Origin: Cyanobacteria bacterium FACHB-63
Lineage (GTDB): Bacteria > Cyanobacteriota > Cyanobacteriia > Leptolyngbyales > Leptolyngbyaceae
Direction: 5' to 3'
DNA: 64,000 bases
NCBI GenBank assembly: GCA_014695255.1
Contig: JACJNX010000061.1
Span: forward strand, 248,001 to 312,000
Below are positions 36,516-45,936 of the stretch, in pieces. Below the pieces are notes generated by a model. That model was not told the DNA's origin. It worked only from the letters and a program-made list of their open reading frames with translations, and did no database searches. The translations under genes and the position numbers were made by a program. Each line of letters starts with the position of its first letter. Position 1 is the stretch's first letter.

Positions 36516-37562
36516 CTAATTGAACCGTGACCAATGAAACGCTTGGAGCCGAGGATCAGATTTTCCACTCAGAACGAATTGCGCGATCGCGTTCGCTGTC
36601 ACCGGAGCCAGTAAGATTCCGTTGCGATAATGTCCGGTTGCAAGGGTCAAATTGTCATACGGACTTGCACCTAAAATCGGTAGTTCATCCGGTGTCGCCG
36701 GACGAAAACCATACCAAGTTTCTTCGAGGGTAAAGTGCTGAATCGGGGGATAAAGCCGAATGGCAGCAGAGAGTAATTGGTGAACCCCGATCGCAGTATT
36801 TCCGGTCTGAAATCCAACATTCTCGCTGGTTGCGCCGATCACAATTCGTCCATCCTGACGCGGCACAATGTAAGACTCTTCTCCGAATAAGACTTTTTGG
36901 AGCGGTAGATTTTCGGGATTGGGAACCCGCACCGATAGCATTTGTCCTTTTCGGGGAAACACCGGAATCGGTAATAGCTCCTGTGACCAAGCCCCAGTTG
37001 CCAAAATGTAGCGATCGGCTTTCCAACTGCCTTGATTGGTTTCGAGATGCGTAATGTTTGAATCACTCACAAACCGCTCAACGTGAATCCCCGTTCTGAT
37101 TTCAATGCCCAATTCTTGTGCCGCCATCCACAGCACTTTTGCTAACGCACGATTATCCACCTGAGCATCTTCGGGAAACCAATAGCCGCCGAGGACTTCA
37201 TCGCTTAGATCGGGCTGATGGCTGAGTAGAGTGCGGCGATCGAGCCAATTTGCCGCTTCAGAATACTCATATCGCGGCGCTAAAATCCCGCAAGCCCAAT
37301 AACCCGCATTTAAACCCGTGAGCGATTCTAGTTTGTGAATCCAACCCGGATAAAGAGCGCGGCTCTCCAAACACAAGTCGAGCATTGGACTCGGTGGAAT
37401 TTCTTCCGCTTGGGGTGCCAGCATTCCGGCGGCGGCGTGTGTTGCTGCTTCTGTAAAATCGCGACACAAAACCGCGACTGCCGCACCGCGTGACTTTAGC
37501 TCGATCGCGATCGCCAGCCCGATAATTCCTCCCCCAACTATTACAATTTCACGACGGTTCAT
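36516..37562 (-). CDS. thiO: Glycine oxidase ThiO
   Basis: 348 residues from ATG at 37562. FAD-dependent oxidation of glycine to iminoacetate for thiazole synthesis. Dinucleotide-binding GGGIIGLAIAIELKSRGA at the N-terminus, HAAAGMLAPQAEEIP next to the flavin, and the C-terminal GHYRNGILLAPVTANAIAQF. Ends soon after RLQAFHWSRF, close to where cyanobacterial fusions continue into ThiG. Starts 5 bases after the preceding small gene. Confidence 0.92.
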   Translation of the reverse strand: MNRREIVIVGGGIIGLAIAIELKSRGAAVAVLCRDFTEAATHAAAGMLAPQAEEIPPSPMLDLCLESRALYPGWIHKLESLTGLNAGYWACGILAPRYEYSEAANWLDRRTLLSHQPDLSDEVLGGYWFPEDAQVDNRALAKVLWMAAQELGIEIRTGIHVERFVSDSNITHLETNQGSWKADRYILATGAWSQELLPIPVFPRKGQMLSVRVPNPENLPLQKVLFGEESYIVPRQDGRIVIGATSENVGFQTGNTAIGVHQLLSAAIRLYPPIQHFTLEETWYGFRPATPDELPILGASPYDNLTLATGHYRNGILLAPVTANAIAQFVLSGKSDPRLQAFHWSRFN

Positions 37563-37567
37563 CGTTC

Positions 37568-37960
37568 TTACCAAGCTGCGGGAAGTGCGGGGGTTGCGGG
37601 TCGAGTCGAAGCTCCAGGAGGTAAGCCAGAACCTGTGCCATTGCCGGAATCTTGTGCAAGGTCATTCGATCCCGGATCTGTACCTGACGTATCAAACTCT
37701 CCTGTACCAGTTCCCGTACCCGGATTCAACCCTGCGACACCAGTCCGCGATGCGTTGAAATCCGTAATCGGCAGACGATCGGGCGGAGTTTGAGCAAAGG
37801 CTTGATCCTGAGTCTGATTTTGATTGAGTTGATTGTTGGAATTTGAATTTAGTTGATTATTAGATTGATTGCGAAATGGCAAAGCACCAAGCATTCCAAT
37901 AATTACAAGAAGTCCACTCCCGATCAGGAGCGCGCTAAGAACTCTTCTATCTAGATTCAT
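37568..37960 (-). CDS. Asn/Gly-rich exported or anchored protein
   Basis: 130 residues. One hydrophobic segment (LSALLIGSGLLVIIGMLGA, about 8-26) then a low-complexity tail rich in N, Q, G, T and P. No known domain. Transcribed just ahead of thiO. Probably a small membrane-anchored periplasmic protein. The low complexity limits what can be said. Confidence 0.6.
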   Translation of the reverse strand: MNLDRRVLSALLIGSGLLVIIGMLGALPFRNQSNNQLNSNSNNQLNQNQTQDQAFAQTPPDRLPITDFNASRTGVAGLNPGTGTGTGEFDTSGTDPGSNDLAQDSGNGTGSGLPPGASTRPATPALPAAW

Positions 37961-38038
37961 AACAGCTTAGGTCGTAATGTTCTCATCGCAAAAAGTCCGA
38001 TCGTCACCGGAAAACCGCCTTCCGTAAAGTGTAGCCTT

Positions 38039-38377
38039 TTACGCTTCGGGTTTCCACTCGATCGCGTTGGTCTGTCCCCAAAATCCCCCGTGTTTCGTCA
38101 GCCGAACATCGCCTAAAACACGAACTTGGCAGGCGAGGCGGCGGGAATTTTCTGGATTGTGCGGTGGCAGGGAAAGTCTTGCTTTTTCGCGCCACTCCAT
38201 CTCTGAAACGGCTCCCTCAACCTCAACTGCACAAGTGCCACAAGTGCCAATCCCGCGACAGTTAATCCCCGTTGCGTTACCGTTATACAAATCGATCCCA
38301 TTTCTAATCAAAACTTGACGTAAATTCGCACCGGACTCACATTCGATCGTCTTTCCCTGAGCTGTAATTTTTGGCAT
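38039..38377 (-). CDS. [2Fe-2S] ferredoxin
   Basis: 112 residues from ATG at 38377; an upstream in-frame ATG at 38395 adds 6. Cluster ligands: CRGIGTCGTC (three cysteines) and a fourth in RRLACQVRV. The fold resembles adrenodoxin/plant hybrid ferredoxins rather than PetF, since the spacing before the last cysteine is long. Soluble electron carrier; partner unknown. Confidence 0.85.
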   Translation of the reverse strand: MPKITAQGKTIECESGANLRQVLIRNGIDLYNGNATGINCRGIGTCGTCAVEVEGAVSEMEWREKARLSLPPHNPENSRRLACQVRVLGDVRLTKHGGFWGQTNAIEWKPEA

Positions 38378-38498
38378 TCCTGAACTCTCTATCATTACGA
38401 TTTACAAACAACGATCGTCGCTATTCACTGATCTCTTTCACAATAAGAGACTGTCTTCACTTTCTACAATAAAGCTTTACTACAGAGTCACTCGCATC

Positions 38499-40166
38499 AT
38501 GGCTCCTATTTTTTTGTCGATTTACGATACAACCCTGCGCGATGGCGCTCAGCGTGAAGGGATTTCGTTTTCTGTCGAAGATAAGATTCGCATTGCTCGT
38601 GAATTGGATCGCTTAGGCATTCCATTCATCGAAGGCGGTTGGCCCGGTGCCAATCCCAAAGATGTGCAGTTTTTCTGGCATCTGAAAGAACAACCCCTCA
38701 GCCAAGCCGAAATCGTCGCCTTTTGCTTCACTCGTCGTCCGGGAAAAACTGCGGCGACTGATCCCATGTTGCAGCCGATTCTTGCTGCCGGAACCAAGTG
38801 GATCACGATCGTTGGAAAATCCTGGGATCTGCACGTGACTGAAGGGCTACAAACCACGCTCGATGAAAATTTGGCGATGATCGAAGACACGATCGCTTAT
38901 CTTCGACAGCACGATCGCCGCATCATCTACGATGCCGAACACTGGTTTGATGGCTACAAACACAATCCAGACTATGCGTTGAAGACCTTGCAAAGCGCGA
39001 TCGCAGCAGGTGCAGAATGGATTACTCTCTGTGACACCAACGGCGGCACTCTACCGCACGAAATTGAGCAGACTGTGCGTGAAGTCAGAAGCGCGATCGC
39101 ACCTGTCAACATTGGCATTCATACCCACAATGACTGTGATCTTGCAGTCGCAAACACGATCGCGGCAGTTAGCGCAGGCGCAACCCTAATTCAAGGCACC
39201 ATCAACGGCTACGGAGAGCGCTGCGGCAATGCGAATCTTTGCTCTGTAATTCCAAATCTGCAACTGAAACTCGGTTATCAATGCTTGCTCCCTGAAAAGT
39301 TAGCGACCCTGACGCAAGTTAGCCGCATTGTCAGCGAAGTTGCTAACCTTGCACCTGATGATCATGCAGCGTTTGTCGGATTGTCTGCATTTGCTCACAA
39401 AGGAGGACTGCACGTTTCAGCTGTACAGCGCAATCCGATTACCTATGAGCATATACTCCCTGAGTTAGTTGGCAACAGTCGGCGGATTGTAATTTCTGAG
39501 CAATCAGGCATCAGTAACATTCTGGCAAAAGCTCGATCGCTCGGCTTCAACCTCGATAAAAACGATCCAACCTGTCGCCAAATTCTCGAATCGCTCAAGC
39601 ATCTTGAGCAAGATGGCTATCAGTTTGAAGCCGCAGAAGCCAGTTTTGAACTATTAATTCGAGAAGCCTTGGGAGAGCGAATGGCTCCGTTTGAAGTGCG
39701 AGGTTTTCAGGTGCATTACGACATGATGCCAGAATCCGCTCCCTCTCGCAGCTACTGTGGACGAGCGCGATCGCTTGCCACCGTCAAAGTAGCAATCCGA
39801 GGACAAGAAATTCTCGAAGCCGCAGAGGGCAATGGCCCAGTGTCAGCGTTAGATGCTGCCCTGCGTAAAGCGTTAGTTAGCATCTATCCTGAGATTGATA
39901 GCTTTTATCTAACGGACTATAAGGTGAGAATTTTAGATGGAACGGCTGGAACTTCGGCCAAAACCCGTGTGTTAGTCGAATCCAGTAATGGCATCGATCG
40001 CTGGGCAACTGTCGGAGTCTCCGGTAATATCTTAGAGGCATCCTACCAAGCAGTCGTCGAAAGCCTAGAGTATGGGCTATTGCTGCGGCACCGCCAACCC
40101 GGCGTGATGCAGCATTCAAACATACGGAAAACCGACACTGCCCATTGTTCTGATTCTGCATTATGA
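38499..40166 (+). CDS. cimA: (R)-citramalate synthase
   Basis: 555 residues. Condenses pyruvate and acetyl-CoA to citramalate, opening the threonine-independent route to isoleucine. DTTLRDGAQREGISFSVEDK at the catalytic start, HTHNDCDLAVANTIAAVSAG and GTINGYGERCGNANL for metal and substrate, and a C-terminal LeuA-type allosteric dimer domain (about 400-530). Motifs and length fit CimA better than 2-isopropylmalate synthase. The final 20 residues look like unconserved extension. Confidence 0.92.
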   Translation: MAPIFLSIYDTTLRDGAQREGISFSVEDKIRIARELDRLGIPFIEGGWPGANPKDVQFFWHLKEQPLSQAEIVAFCFTRRPGKTAATDPMLQPILAAGTKWITIVGKSWDLHVTEGLQTTLDENLAMIEDTIAYLRQHDRRIIYDAEHWFDGYKHNPDYALKTLQSAIAAGAEWITLCDTNGGTLPHEIEQTVREVRSAIAPVNIGIHTHNDCDLAVANTIAAVSAGATLIQGTINGYGERCGNANLCSVIPNLQLKLGYQCLLPEKLATLTQVSRIVSEVANLAPDDHAAFVGLSAFAHKGGLHVSAVQRNPITYEHILPELVGNSRRIVISEQSGISNILAKARSLGFNLDKNDPTCRQILESLKHLEQDGYQFEAAEASFELLIREALGERMAPFEVRGFQVHYDMMPESAPSRSYCGRARSLATVKVAIRGQEILEAAEGNGPVSALDAALRKALVSIYPEIDSFYLTDYKVRILDGTAGTSAKTRVLVESSNGIDRWATVGVSGNILEASYQAVVESLEYGLLLRHRQPGVMQHSNIRKTDTAHCSDSAL

Positions 40167-40358
40167 TTCTAAATATCGCGAATGTTGCGATCGCCTTGTC
40201 ATGAATTGAAAGAAGTACGCTAACATTAGAAGCTGGAACAGCGATGCACTCTCGGAAACTGACACTCCCACAGTGAACTCTACACAGGGAAATGTCTTCT
40301 GGTTGCCTCCGCGAAACATTTGCACAATTCAATTTACATTACAACTTAGCTTTGGTAG

Positions 40359-40586
40359 ATGAATGGTATGAACCTACAGGTCGCCCATCCAATGGAAAAA
40401 TTGCAGCGTCAAGTTCAAAAATTAGTTGACTCGAAGCTGCTCAAGCCCACAGATAGTCTTTGGAAGATTGCGCTGCTCTACGGTGACGATTGGAGCTACT
40501 GGAAGCAAGAACTCGAAGCCTTTGAGTTCTCGATGAAAGATCCTGTCAGCGAACTGTTAGCCGTTGACAGTTGGGAAGAAGATTAA
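40359..40586 (+). CDS. Small conserved cyanobacterial protein, unknown function
   Basis: 75 residues; starts at 40359, 40368 or 40392 are possible. Contains KLLKPTDSLWKIALLYGDDW and ELEAFEFSMKDPVSELL, with many aromatic and acidic residues. No signal peptide or membrane segment. No family recognised. A hairpin follows 32 bases after the stop, supporting an independent transcript. Confidence 0.65.
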   Translation: MNGMNLQVAHPMEKLQRQVQKLVDSKLLKPTDSLWKIALLYGDDWSYWKQELEAFEFSMKDPVSELLAVDSWEED

Positions 40587-40618
40587 GCCCCGATCGCTGG
40601 TCTATATGATTGAGACTT

Positions 40619-40657
40619 CCTGAATGCCCAATGGATCGTACTCGTCGGGCATTCAGG
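40619..40657 (+). terminator. Hairpin after the 75-residue gene
   Basis: CCTGAATGCCC (40619-40629) pairs perfectly with GGGCATTCAGG (40647-40657), 11 bp with a 17-base loop. No T-run follows, so terminator function is likely but not certain. Confidence 0.5.
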
Positions 40658-40760
40658 AACGAGAGTGATTGATTCAAAGGGTAATCTTCCTTACGGAAGA
40701 ATCACGGGAAACGCTGACTATTTTAGAGCGTGTTTGAAAAATATCGTTTGTTGCACAGGT

Positions 40761-40883
40761 CGCCCTGAAATTAATTTCGGGCTAATCGGCGAAAGTCTAC
40801 TGAAGTAGACTGAGAGACAGTTTCAAGTTCTTAGTCCTTTTCAAAGGACTTGCATCGATTAGCCCGAAATTAATTTCAGGGCG
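40761..40883. repeat. Y-shaped inverted repeat element, copy 1
   Basis: Outer arms of 28 bp pair perfectly (40761-40788 with 40856-40883). Between them are two hairpins: AGTCTAC-TGAA-GTAGACT at 40794-40811 and AGTCCTTT-TC-AAAGGACT at 40833-40850. Each outer arm itself contains a near-palindrome (GAAATTAATTTC). No coding capacity. It lies between a small gene and the BASS transporter gene. A second element of the same plan is at 63272-63405. Confidence 0.85.
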
Positions 40884-40922
40884 GGAAAGCATCGAAGCGA
40901 AGAGGCTTTTCATACCTTTAAG

Positions 40923-41789
40923 CTAGACCTGTTCTTTCAACCTTCTGCCATAGAAGATTGCTCCAAAACCAGTTAAGTACATTAAGAGACTATAAACGGC
41001 AGCGGGCACTGCCATATCAGGATTGTTCAGCAGTCCGGCAGTGATGGCGATCGCAAGCGTTCCATTTTGAATGCCCACTTCGATCGCGATGCAAATCTGT
41101 TGCGCCAAGGGTAGTCGAAACAGCTTTCCCGCAAAAAATCCGCCCAGCGTTGCGAACAGATTCAGCAGCACAACTCCGATTCCCACCTGTGCGATAAATC
41201 CTGGAAGTTTGCTGCCTTCGCGCACGAGCAGCAGCACGATAATCAAGGCTAATAAACCAGCCGCAAGGCGGCTCATTTGCTTTTCCAAACGGCTTGCCGT
41301 GCGGGGAAACTGATGGCGAATTGCCATACCGATCGCAATTGGCAGCAGCGTGATCAGGAAAATCTGCACCATCGTTTGCCCGATTGGGAGCGCGATCGCT
41401 GCGCTTTGCCCCAAGAAACGCTGAAGCGCCAGATTCGTAAATATAGGAATCGTGAAGACTGTAATAATGCTGCTCACGGCGGTCAGTGTGACCGAGAGCG
41501 CAACATCGCCTTTTGCGAGATAGGTAATGAGATTCGAGGACGGGCCACCCGGACAAACTGCAAGAACAATCAATCCAACCGCGATCGCAGGCTGCATCGG
41601 CACAACGAGCGTGATCAGCACTCCCAGTAGCGGCAGCAGCAATACCTGAGATACGGTGCCCACAGCAACGGCTTTCGGGTCGCGAGTAATTCGGCGAAAG
41701 TCTTCTGGAACTAGACTTAGCCCCATGCCTAACATGACAACACCCAACGCTAGGGGCAACAAAACAGCGGTAAAAAGACTCGCTTCCAC
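40923..41789 (-). CDS. Bile acid:sodium symporter (BASS) family transporter
   Basis: 288 residues with eight to ten membrane segments. The BASS signature LAVCPGGPSSNLITYLAKGD (about 77-96) and the sodium-site region VGIQNGTLAIAITAGLL (about 235) are present. Bacterial members carry organic anions such as pyruvate, pantoate or 2-keto acids with Na+. Substrate unknown. Confidence 0.88.
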   Translation of the reverse strand: MEASLFTAVLLPLALGVVMLGMGLSLVPEDFRRITRDPKAVAVGTVSQVLLLPLLGVLITLVVPMQPAIAVGLIVLAVCPGGPSSNLITYLAKGDVALSVTLTAVSSIITVFTIPIFTNLALQRFLGQSAAIALPIGQTMVQIFLITLLPIAIGMAIRHQFPRTASRLEKQMSRLAAGLLALIIVLLLVREGSKLPGFIAQVGIGVVLLNLFATLGGFFAGKLFRLPLAQQICIAIEVGIQNGTLAIAITAGLLNNPDMAVPAAVYSLLMYLTGFGAIFYGRRLKEQV

Positions 41790-41864
41790 GGGTGATCCTC
41801 CTCTCTAGCTTGCATCGTCAATTTCAGGTCAACCTCGATCGAGCCTGCCTGAGATTGCTTCTTA

Positions 41865-43664
41865 CTATCTCAACGGGTCGAGATTCGGACGGACTTTAGC
41901 ACGAATTGCGATCGCGCTCACATTATCGTGTCCATTGTGTTGATTTGCCAAATCAATCAAGCGGCTAACGCTTTGATCCAGATTGCTTTGCGAACTGAGC
42001 ATGGGTTCAATGTGACTCTGCGAATAGGCTTCTAGCAAGCTGTTATCAGTTAAGCCATCGGACGCAAGCAGCAGCAGGGCATCTTCGTTGATTTCAAAAA
42101 ACTGCACATCAGGATTAACAAAATACTCATCACGCGGGCCTAATGCTTGCGTCAGTTGATAAGCATCCGGGCGACCATAGGCAATGTCAGGATCGACTCC
42201 GCGCAGAATCTCACGCTGCCCGACTTCATGATCCAGCGTGATTTGCTCCAGCCCCAGCTTACGAGTGTAGCGATACAGGCGACTATCGCCAACGTGCGCC
42301 ACTGCCACTTCAGTATCATGCAGCAATAACATCACCAGCGTTGTCCCCATTCTGCCACTGCCTGATCGCAGCCCTTCTTGGTTGACAGTATAAATCGCTT
42401 TATTTGCCTGCTGAATGGCGGTGCGAATCACCTCCGCAGACGGTAACTGTGCTGGATGCTTGCCTTGATCAATATCGCACCAATACTGCCGAAAGAAGGT
42501 TCGCAGCGTGTCTACTGCCATTTGACTTGCGACTTCTCCGCTCGCGTGTCCACCCATGCCATCGCAAAGAATGTATAGCCCCCGCGCCTGCACGATTCTG
42601 CTAACTGGGGTCTGCACCTTGTCAATCTGCGTATCAATCCCGAAACAATCTTCGTTGTGGTCGCGCTGTCGTCCAATGTCAGTCCGTCCTGCATCTTCTA
42701 AGCTAAATAGCTGCATTGGTAAGACGATCGTCGGCATATCGTCTTGATCAGCATTCGACTCACCAATCAGGGTTACGGGCATTTCTGGAGTCTCTGTGCT
42801 AGAAGAATCCTGGGAAAAATCTTCGGGGGAATGGGGGTCAGACATGATCTCAAAGTCAGTAAAGTCGGCTTGGGTATCGTGGGCGATCGCTTTCAGCCGC
42901 GATCGCAAGTGATCAAGAGTCGAAATCGATTCAGTCTGGAGATCGGCGATCAACTCGTGCAAAGATGCCGACTGAGTTTGGCGTAGTTGAGAGAGCAGGG
43001 TTTGCCAAAGTGTACCCAAGTGTTTGAGGGTGGGCGCAGATCCGACCTCAGGGATCAAGTGTTCTAAACATAGCAGTTGATCTTCATCGAGTCGTAGATT
43101 GTGAGGTTCTAATAGACTCTGGCACAAGTGATAGGGTTCCAAGGCTTCCCACAGGTCAAGCATATCGTAGAACCAGTGAAGAATTTGGAGTGTGGGAACG
43201 CTGCGACTGGTTTTGAAAAAATCGCTCAGCATTGTGAAGTGCGATCGTCCTTCCAGAATCAAGATGTCTTGCGCTTCGTCCTCCCACGCATTGAAGAGCA
43301 ACGGCAAGACCTGATTGAGGTAAGGCTCTAACTCCACATAAGGCAAGGCGCTTTCTGGCGGCGTATCGATGATTGCGGGCTTGAGGGGGCTGCGATCGAG
43401 GACTTGCAGCAGGGGAGTGGGCGCTTGCAGAATTTGATAGCGCTGTTCGGCATCGAGATATTTGGCACTGGGTTGGAAAGGTTGGGACATCCACACCGAT
43501 CGGATTGTGCCTGTGAGAGTCTTGCAGTTTGCACATTGATAAGCACTCCAATCAACTTGCTTACTACAATTTGGACAAGGCTTATCCACGAGCGAAGTGC
43601 CGCACACCTGACAAAACTTATGGTGCTCTGGATTCTCAAATTGGCATTGAGGGCAGACCAGCAT
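41865..43664 (-). CDS. PP2C-type Ser/Thr phosphatase with N-terminal zinc ribbons
   Basis: 599 residues. Two zinc-ribbon units at the start: CPQCQFENPEHHKFCQVCG and CPNCSKQVDWSAYQCANC. A middle helical region (about 90-290) of unknown role. The C-terminal PP2C/SpoIIE-type domain (about 325-590) has GRQRDHNEDCFGID, LCDGMGGHASGEVAS, VAHVGDSRLYRY and LLLASDGLTDNSL, the metal-binding aspartates of the M-dependent phosphatases. Cytoplasmic; dephosphorylates proteins modified by cyanobacterial Ser/Thr kinases. No kinase gene nearby. Confidence 0.9.
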   Translation of the reverse strand: MLVCPQCQFENPEHHKFCQVCGTSLVDKPCPNCSKQVDWSAYQCANCKTLTGTIRSVWMSQPFQPSAKYLDAEQRYQILQAPTPLLQVLDRSPLKPAIIDTPPESALPYVELEPYLNQVLPLLFNAWEDEAQDILILEGRSHFTMLSDFFKTSRSVPTLQILHWFYDMLDLWEALEPYHLCQSLLEPHNLRLDEDQLLCLEHLIPEVGSAPTLKHLGTLWQTLLSQLRQTQSASLHELIADLQTESISTLDHLRSRLKAIAHDTQADFTDFEIMSDPHSPEDFSQDSSSTETPEMPVTLIGESNADQDDMPTIVLPMQLFSLEDAGRTDIGRQRDHNEDCFGIDTQIDKVQTPVSRIVQARGLYILCDGMGGHASGEVASQMAVDTLRTFFRQYWCDIDQGKHPAQLPSAEVIRTAIQQANKAIYTVNQEGLRSGSGRMGTTLVMLLLHDTEVAVAHVGDSRLYRYTRKLGLEQITLDHEVGQREILRGVDPDIAYGRPDAYQLTQALGPRDEYFVNPDVQFFEINEDALLLLASDGLTDNSLLEAYSQSHIEPMLSSQSNLDQSVSRLIDLANQHNGHDNVSAIAIRAKVRPNLDPLR

Positions 43665-43784
43665 TCACAATTCCTCAGTTCCCGATCGGGAAAATTTTTT
43701 CAATCTTACGCAGATTTCGCAATGACGCTTCTCTGATGTTTCGCAATTTTAGCCGATTCTTTCGATTTGGTTCGCAAGAGGTGG

Positions 43785-43831
43785 GGAGTGGAGAGTAGGG
43801 GGTGGGGTGAAATTTCCCTACTCTCCACTCC
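43785..43831. repeat. 16-bp inverted repeat in the gatB leader
   Basis: GGAGTGGAGAGTAGGG at 43785-43800 and its exact complement at 43816-43831, 15-base loop, followed by more CCCTACCCCCTACTCCC. Purine/pyrimidine-asymmetric GTAGGGAGTGGGG-type repeats like this are common between genes in filamentous cyanobacteria. Confidence 0.75.
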
Positions 43832-43893
43832 CTACCCCCTACTCCCTTAATCCTCTAAAATATATCCAGCTTTTTCACAGGCGTATTGTTCTC

Positions 43894-45402
43894 ATGACTA
43901 CTGCTGCTCCTGCTAAAACTCAGTACGAAGCGATTATCGGACTGGAAACTCACTGTCAGTTGAACACTGAGACGAAGATTTTTTCGGATAGCTCAACTCA
44001 GTTCACGAGCGATCCGAACGTTCATATCGATCCGGTTTGCATGGGAATGCCGGGGGTCTTGCCTGTTCTCAATCAGAAAGTATTGGAATATGCGGTGAAG
44101 GCGGGACTGGCGCTGAATTGCCAAATTGCGCCCTACAGCAAGTTCGATCGCAAACAGTATTTTTATCCAGACTTACCGAAGAATTATCAAATTTCTCAGT
44201 ATGATTTGCCGATCGCAGAACATGGCTGGCTAGAAATCGAGATCACCGACGATAAAGGGAAGCCGTTGCTCGATGAAAACGGCAAAGCGAAAACGAAGCG
44301 CATCGGCATCACGCGCCTGCACATGGAAGAAGATGCCGGAAAACTGGTGCATGGTGGCAGCGATCGATTATCCGGCTCAACTTACTCGCTGGTAGATTAC
44401 AACCGCGCTGGGGTTCCTCTGTGTGAGATTGTGTCTGAACCCGATATGCGAACCGGACAAGAAGCCGCCGAATATGCCCAAGAATTGCGCCGCATCATGC
44501 TGTATTTGGGTGTGAGCGACGGCAATATGCAGGAAGGATCGCTGCGCTGCGATGTCAACGTTTCGGTGCGTCCGGTGGGACAAGAAGAATTCGGCGTAAA
44601 AGTCGAAATCAAAAACATGAACTCGTTTAGCGCGATTCAAAAAGCGATCGACCACGAGATCGAGCGGCAAATTGCGGCGATCGAGAACGGTGAAAAAATT
44701 GTGCAGGAAACGCGCCTTTGGGAAGAGGGGTCACAACGCACAATTAGTATGCGGGTGAAGGAAGGATCAAGCGATTATCGCTACTTCCCTGAACCGGATT
44801 TAGGGCCGATCGAAGTTGCTCCAGCGCAATTAGAAGAATGGCGATCGCAGTTGCCGGAATTGCCGTATCAAAAGCGCCACCGCTACGAAGAAGAGTTAGG
44901 GCTTTCGGCTTACGATGCGCGAGTCCTCACCGACGATCGCGCTATTGCCGAATACTTTGAAGCGACGATCACAGCAAAAGCCAATCCAAAACTGGCAGCA
45001 AACTGGATCATGGGCGATATCAGCGCTTACCTGAACAACTCGCGCAAGAGCATTACTGAACTTGCACTCACGCCCGAAACGCTCGCCGAACTGATTGGAC
45101 TGATCGAAGACGGCACGATCAGCAACAAAATCGGAAAAGATGTGCTGCCAGAATTGCTGGAAACAGGCGGTTCTGCAAAAGAACTGATCGAGAAGAAAGG
45201 CTTGATCCAGATTTCGGATGTAGGTGCGATCGAGGCGGCGATCGATGCTGTTCTTGCTGCGAATCTAAATGAACTAGAGCAGTATCGCGGCGGTAAAACG
45301 AAGCTGCTTGGCTTCTTTGTGGGCAAGGTGATGAAGGAAACCGGAGGACGGGCAGATCCCAAACTCACTAATCAATTGCTGGCGAAGAAATTGAACGGTT
45401 AA
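43894..45402 (+). CDS. gatB: Aspartyl/glutamyl-tRNA(Asn/Gln) amidotransferase subunit B
   Basis: 502 residues. With GatA and GatC it converts Glu-tRNA(Gln) to Gln-tRNA(Gln), essential in cyanobacteria. [20 protein letters not shown] at the start, [20 protein letters not shown], and [21 protein letters not shown]-terminal GatB/YqeY tail domain. ATG at 43894 begins the conserved sequence; the frame is open back to 43807 through the repeat region, but that extension encodes repeat-derived residues and is rejected. Confidence 0.96.
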   Translation: MTTAAPAKTQYEAIIGLETHCQLNTETKIFSDSSTQFTSDPNVHIDPVCMGMPGVLPVLNQKVLEYAVKAGLALNCQIAPYSKFDRKQYFYPDLPKNYQISQYDLPIAEHGWLEIEITDDKGKPLLDENGKAKTKRIGITRLHMEEDAGKLVHGGSDRLSGSTYSLVDYNRAGVPLCEIVSEPDMRTGQEAAEYAQELRRIMLYLGVSDGNMQEGSLRCDVNVSVRPVGQEEFGVKVEIKNMNSFSAIQKAIDHEIERQIAAIENGEKIVQETRLWEEGSQRTISMRVKEGSSDYRYFPEPDLGPIEVAPAQLEEWRSQLPELPYQKRHRYEEELGLSAYDARVLTDDRAIAEYFEATITAKANPKLAANWIMGDISAYLNNSRKSITELALTPETLAELIGLIEDGTISNKIGKDVLPELLETGGSAKELIEKKGLIQISDVGAIEAAIDAVLAANLNELEQYRGGKTKLLGFFVGKVMKETGGRADPKLTNQLLAKKLNG

Positions 45403-45408
45403 AGAGGA

Positions 45409-45438
45409 GGGCTGGGCGATTTTGCTCAGCCCATTTTT
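45409..45438 (+). terminator. Rho-independent terminator of gatB
   Basis: GGGCTGGGC (45409-45417) pairs with GCTCAGCCC (45424-45432), one wobble, 6-base loop, followed by ATTTTT. The ATG of the next gene lies only a few bases later. Confidence 0.8.
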
Positions 45439-45441
45439 GTC

Positions 45442-45933
45442 ATGATGCAAGTTTCATTCTGGTTAATGCCGATCGAACGCGATTGCACCCTCTACCAATC
45501 CCTAATTGCCAATCTCGCTTACCGCTACACCGCACCTATTTTTCAGCCGCACGTCACCCTTTACAGTGGTGAATGTGAGCGCGATCGCGTCTCCGAATTT
45601 CTCAAAAGCCAACCCAGCTTCGATATCTGCCTAGAAATCGATCGCATCCAATATTCTGAATCATTCACAAAAACGCTATTTATTCAGCTTGTCTCAACGC
45701 CTGAACTTGATCGACTCAGCAGATCGATCAAGCAACAGTTTGGCGGGTCGTATTCGCTTGATCCTCATTTGAGTTTGATCTATGCTCCTTTACCTGAAGC
45801 GGAAAAGCGATCGTTGTCAGAGCAAATCCAACTGAACGATCGGGTGATTCGCTTCGATCGGATTTGTGCGATCGAAGCTCCGACCAAAACTCAAACCCGC
45901 GAAGATGTCGAGGTTTGGCGAAAAATCAATTAA
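45442..45933 (+). CDS. 2H-phosphoesterase, cyclic phosphodiesterase-like
   Basis: 163 residues. Two HxT/S motifs define the 2H family: PHVTLYSG (about 38-45) and PHLSLIYAP (about 112-120). Members open cyclic nucleotide phosphates or act as 2'-5' RNA ligases. Substrate unknown. It begins directly after the gatB terminator and is convergent with the DUF1997 gene, with a 3-base gap. Confidence 0.82.
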   Translation: MMQVSFWLMPIERDCTLYQSLIANLAYRYTAPIFQPHVTLYSGECERDRVSEFLKSQPSFDICLEIDRIQYSESFTKTLFIQLVSTPELDRLSRSIKQQFGGSYSLDPHLSLIYAPLPEAEKRSLSEQIQLNDRVIRFDRICAIEAPTKTQTREDVEVWRKIN

Positions 45934-45936
45934 TAA

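Noticed and set aside
39877-40332. 151-codon antisense frame opposite the cimA 3' end
   Set aside because: It lies over conserved cimA coding sequence and shows no family resemblance or ribosome-binding site.
43807-43893. Upstream extension of gatB
   Set aside because: It encodes residues from a purine/pyrimidine repeat; conserved GatB sequence starts just after the ATG at 43894.
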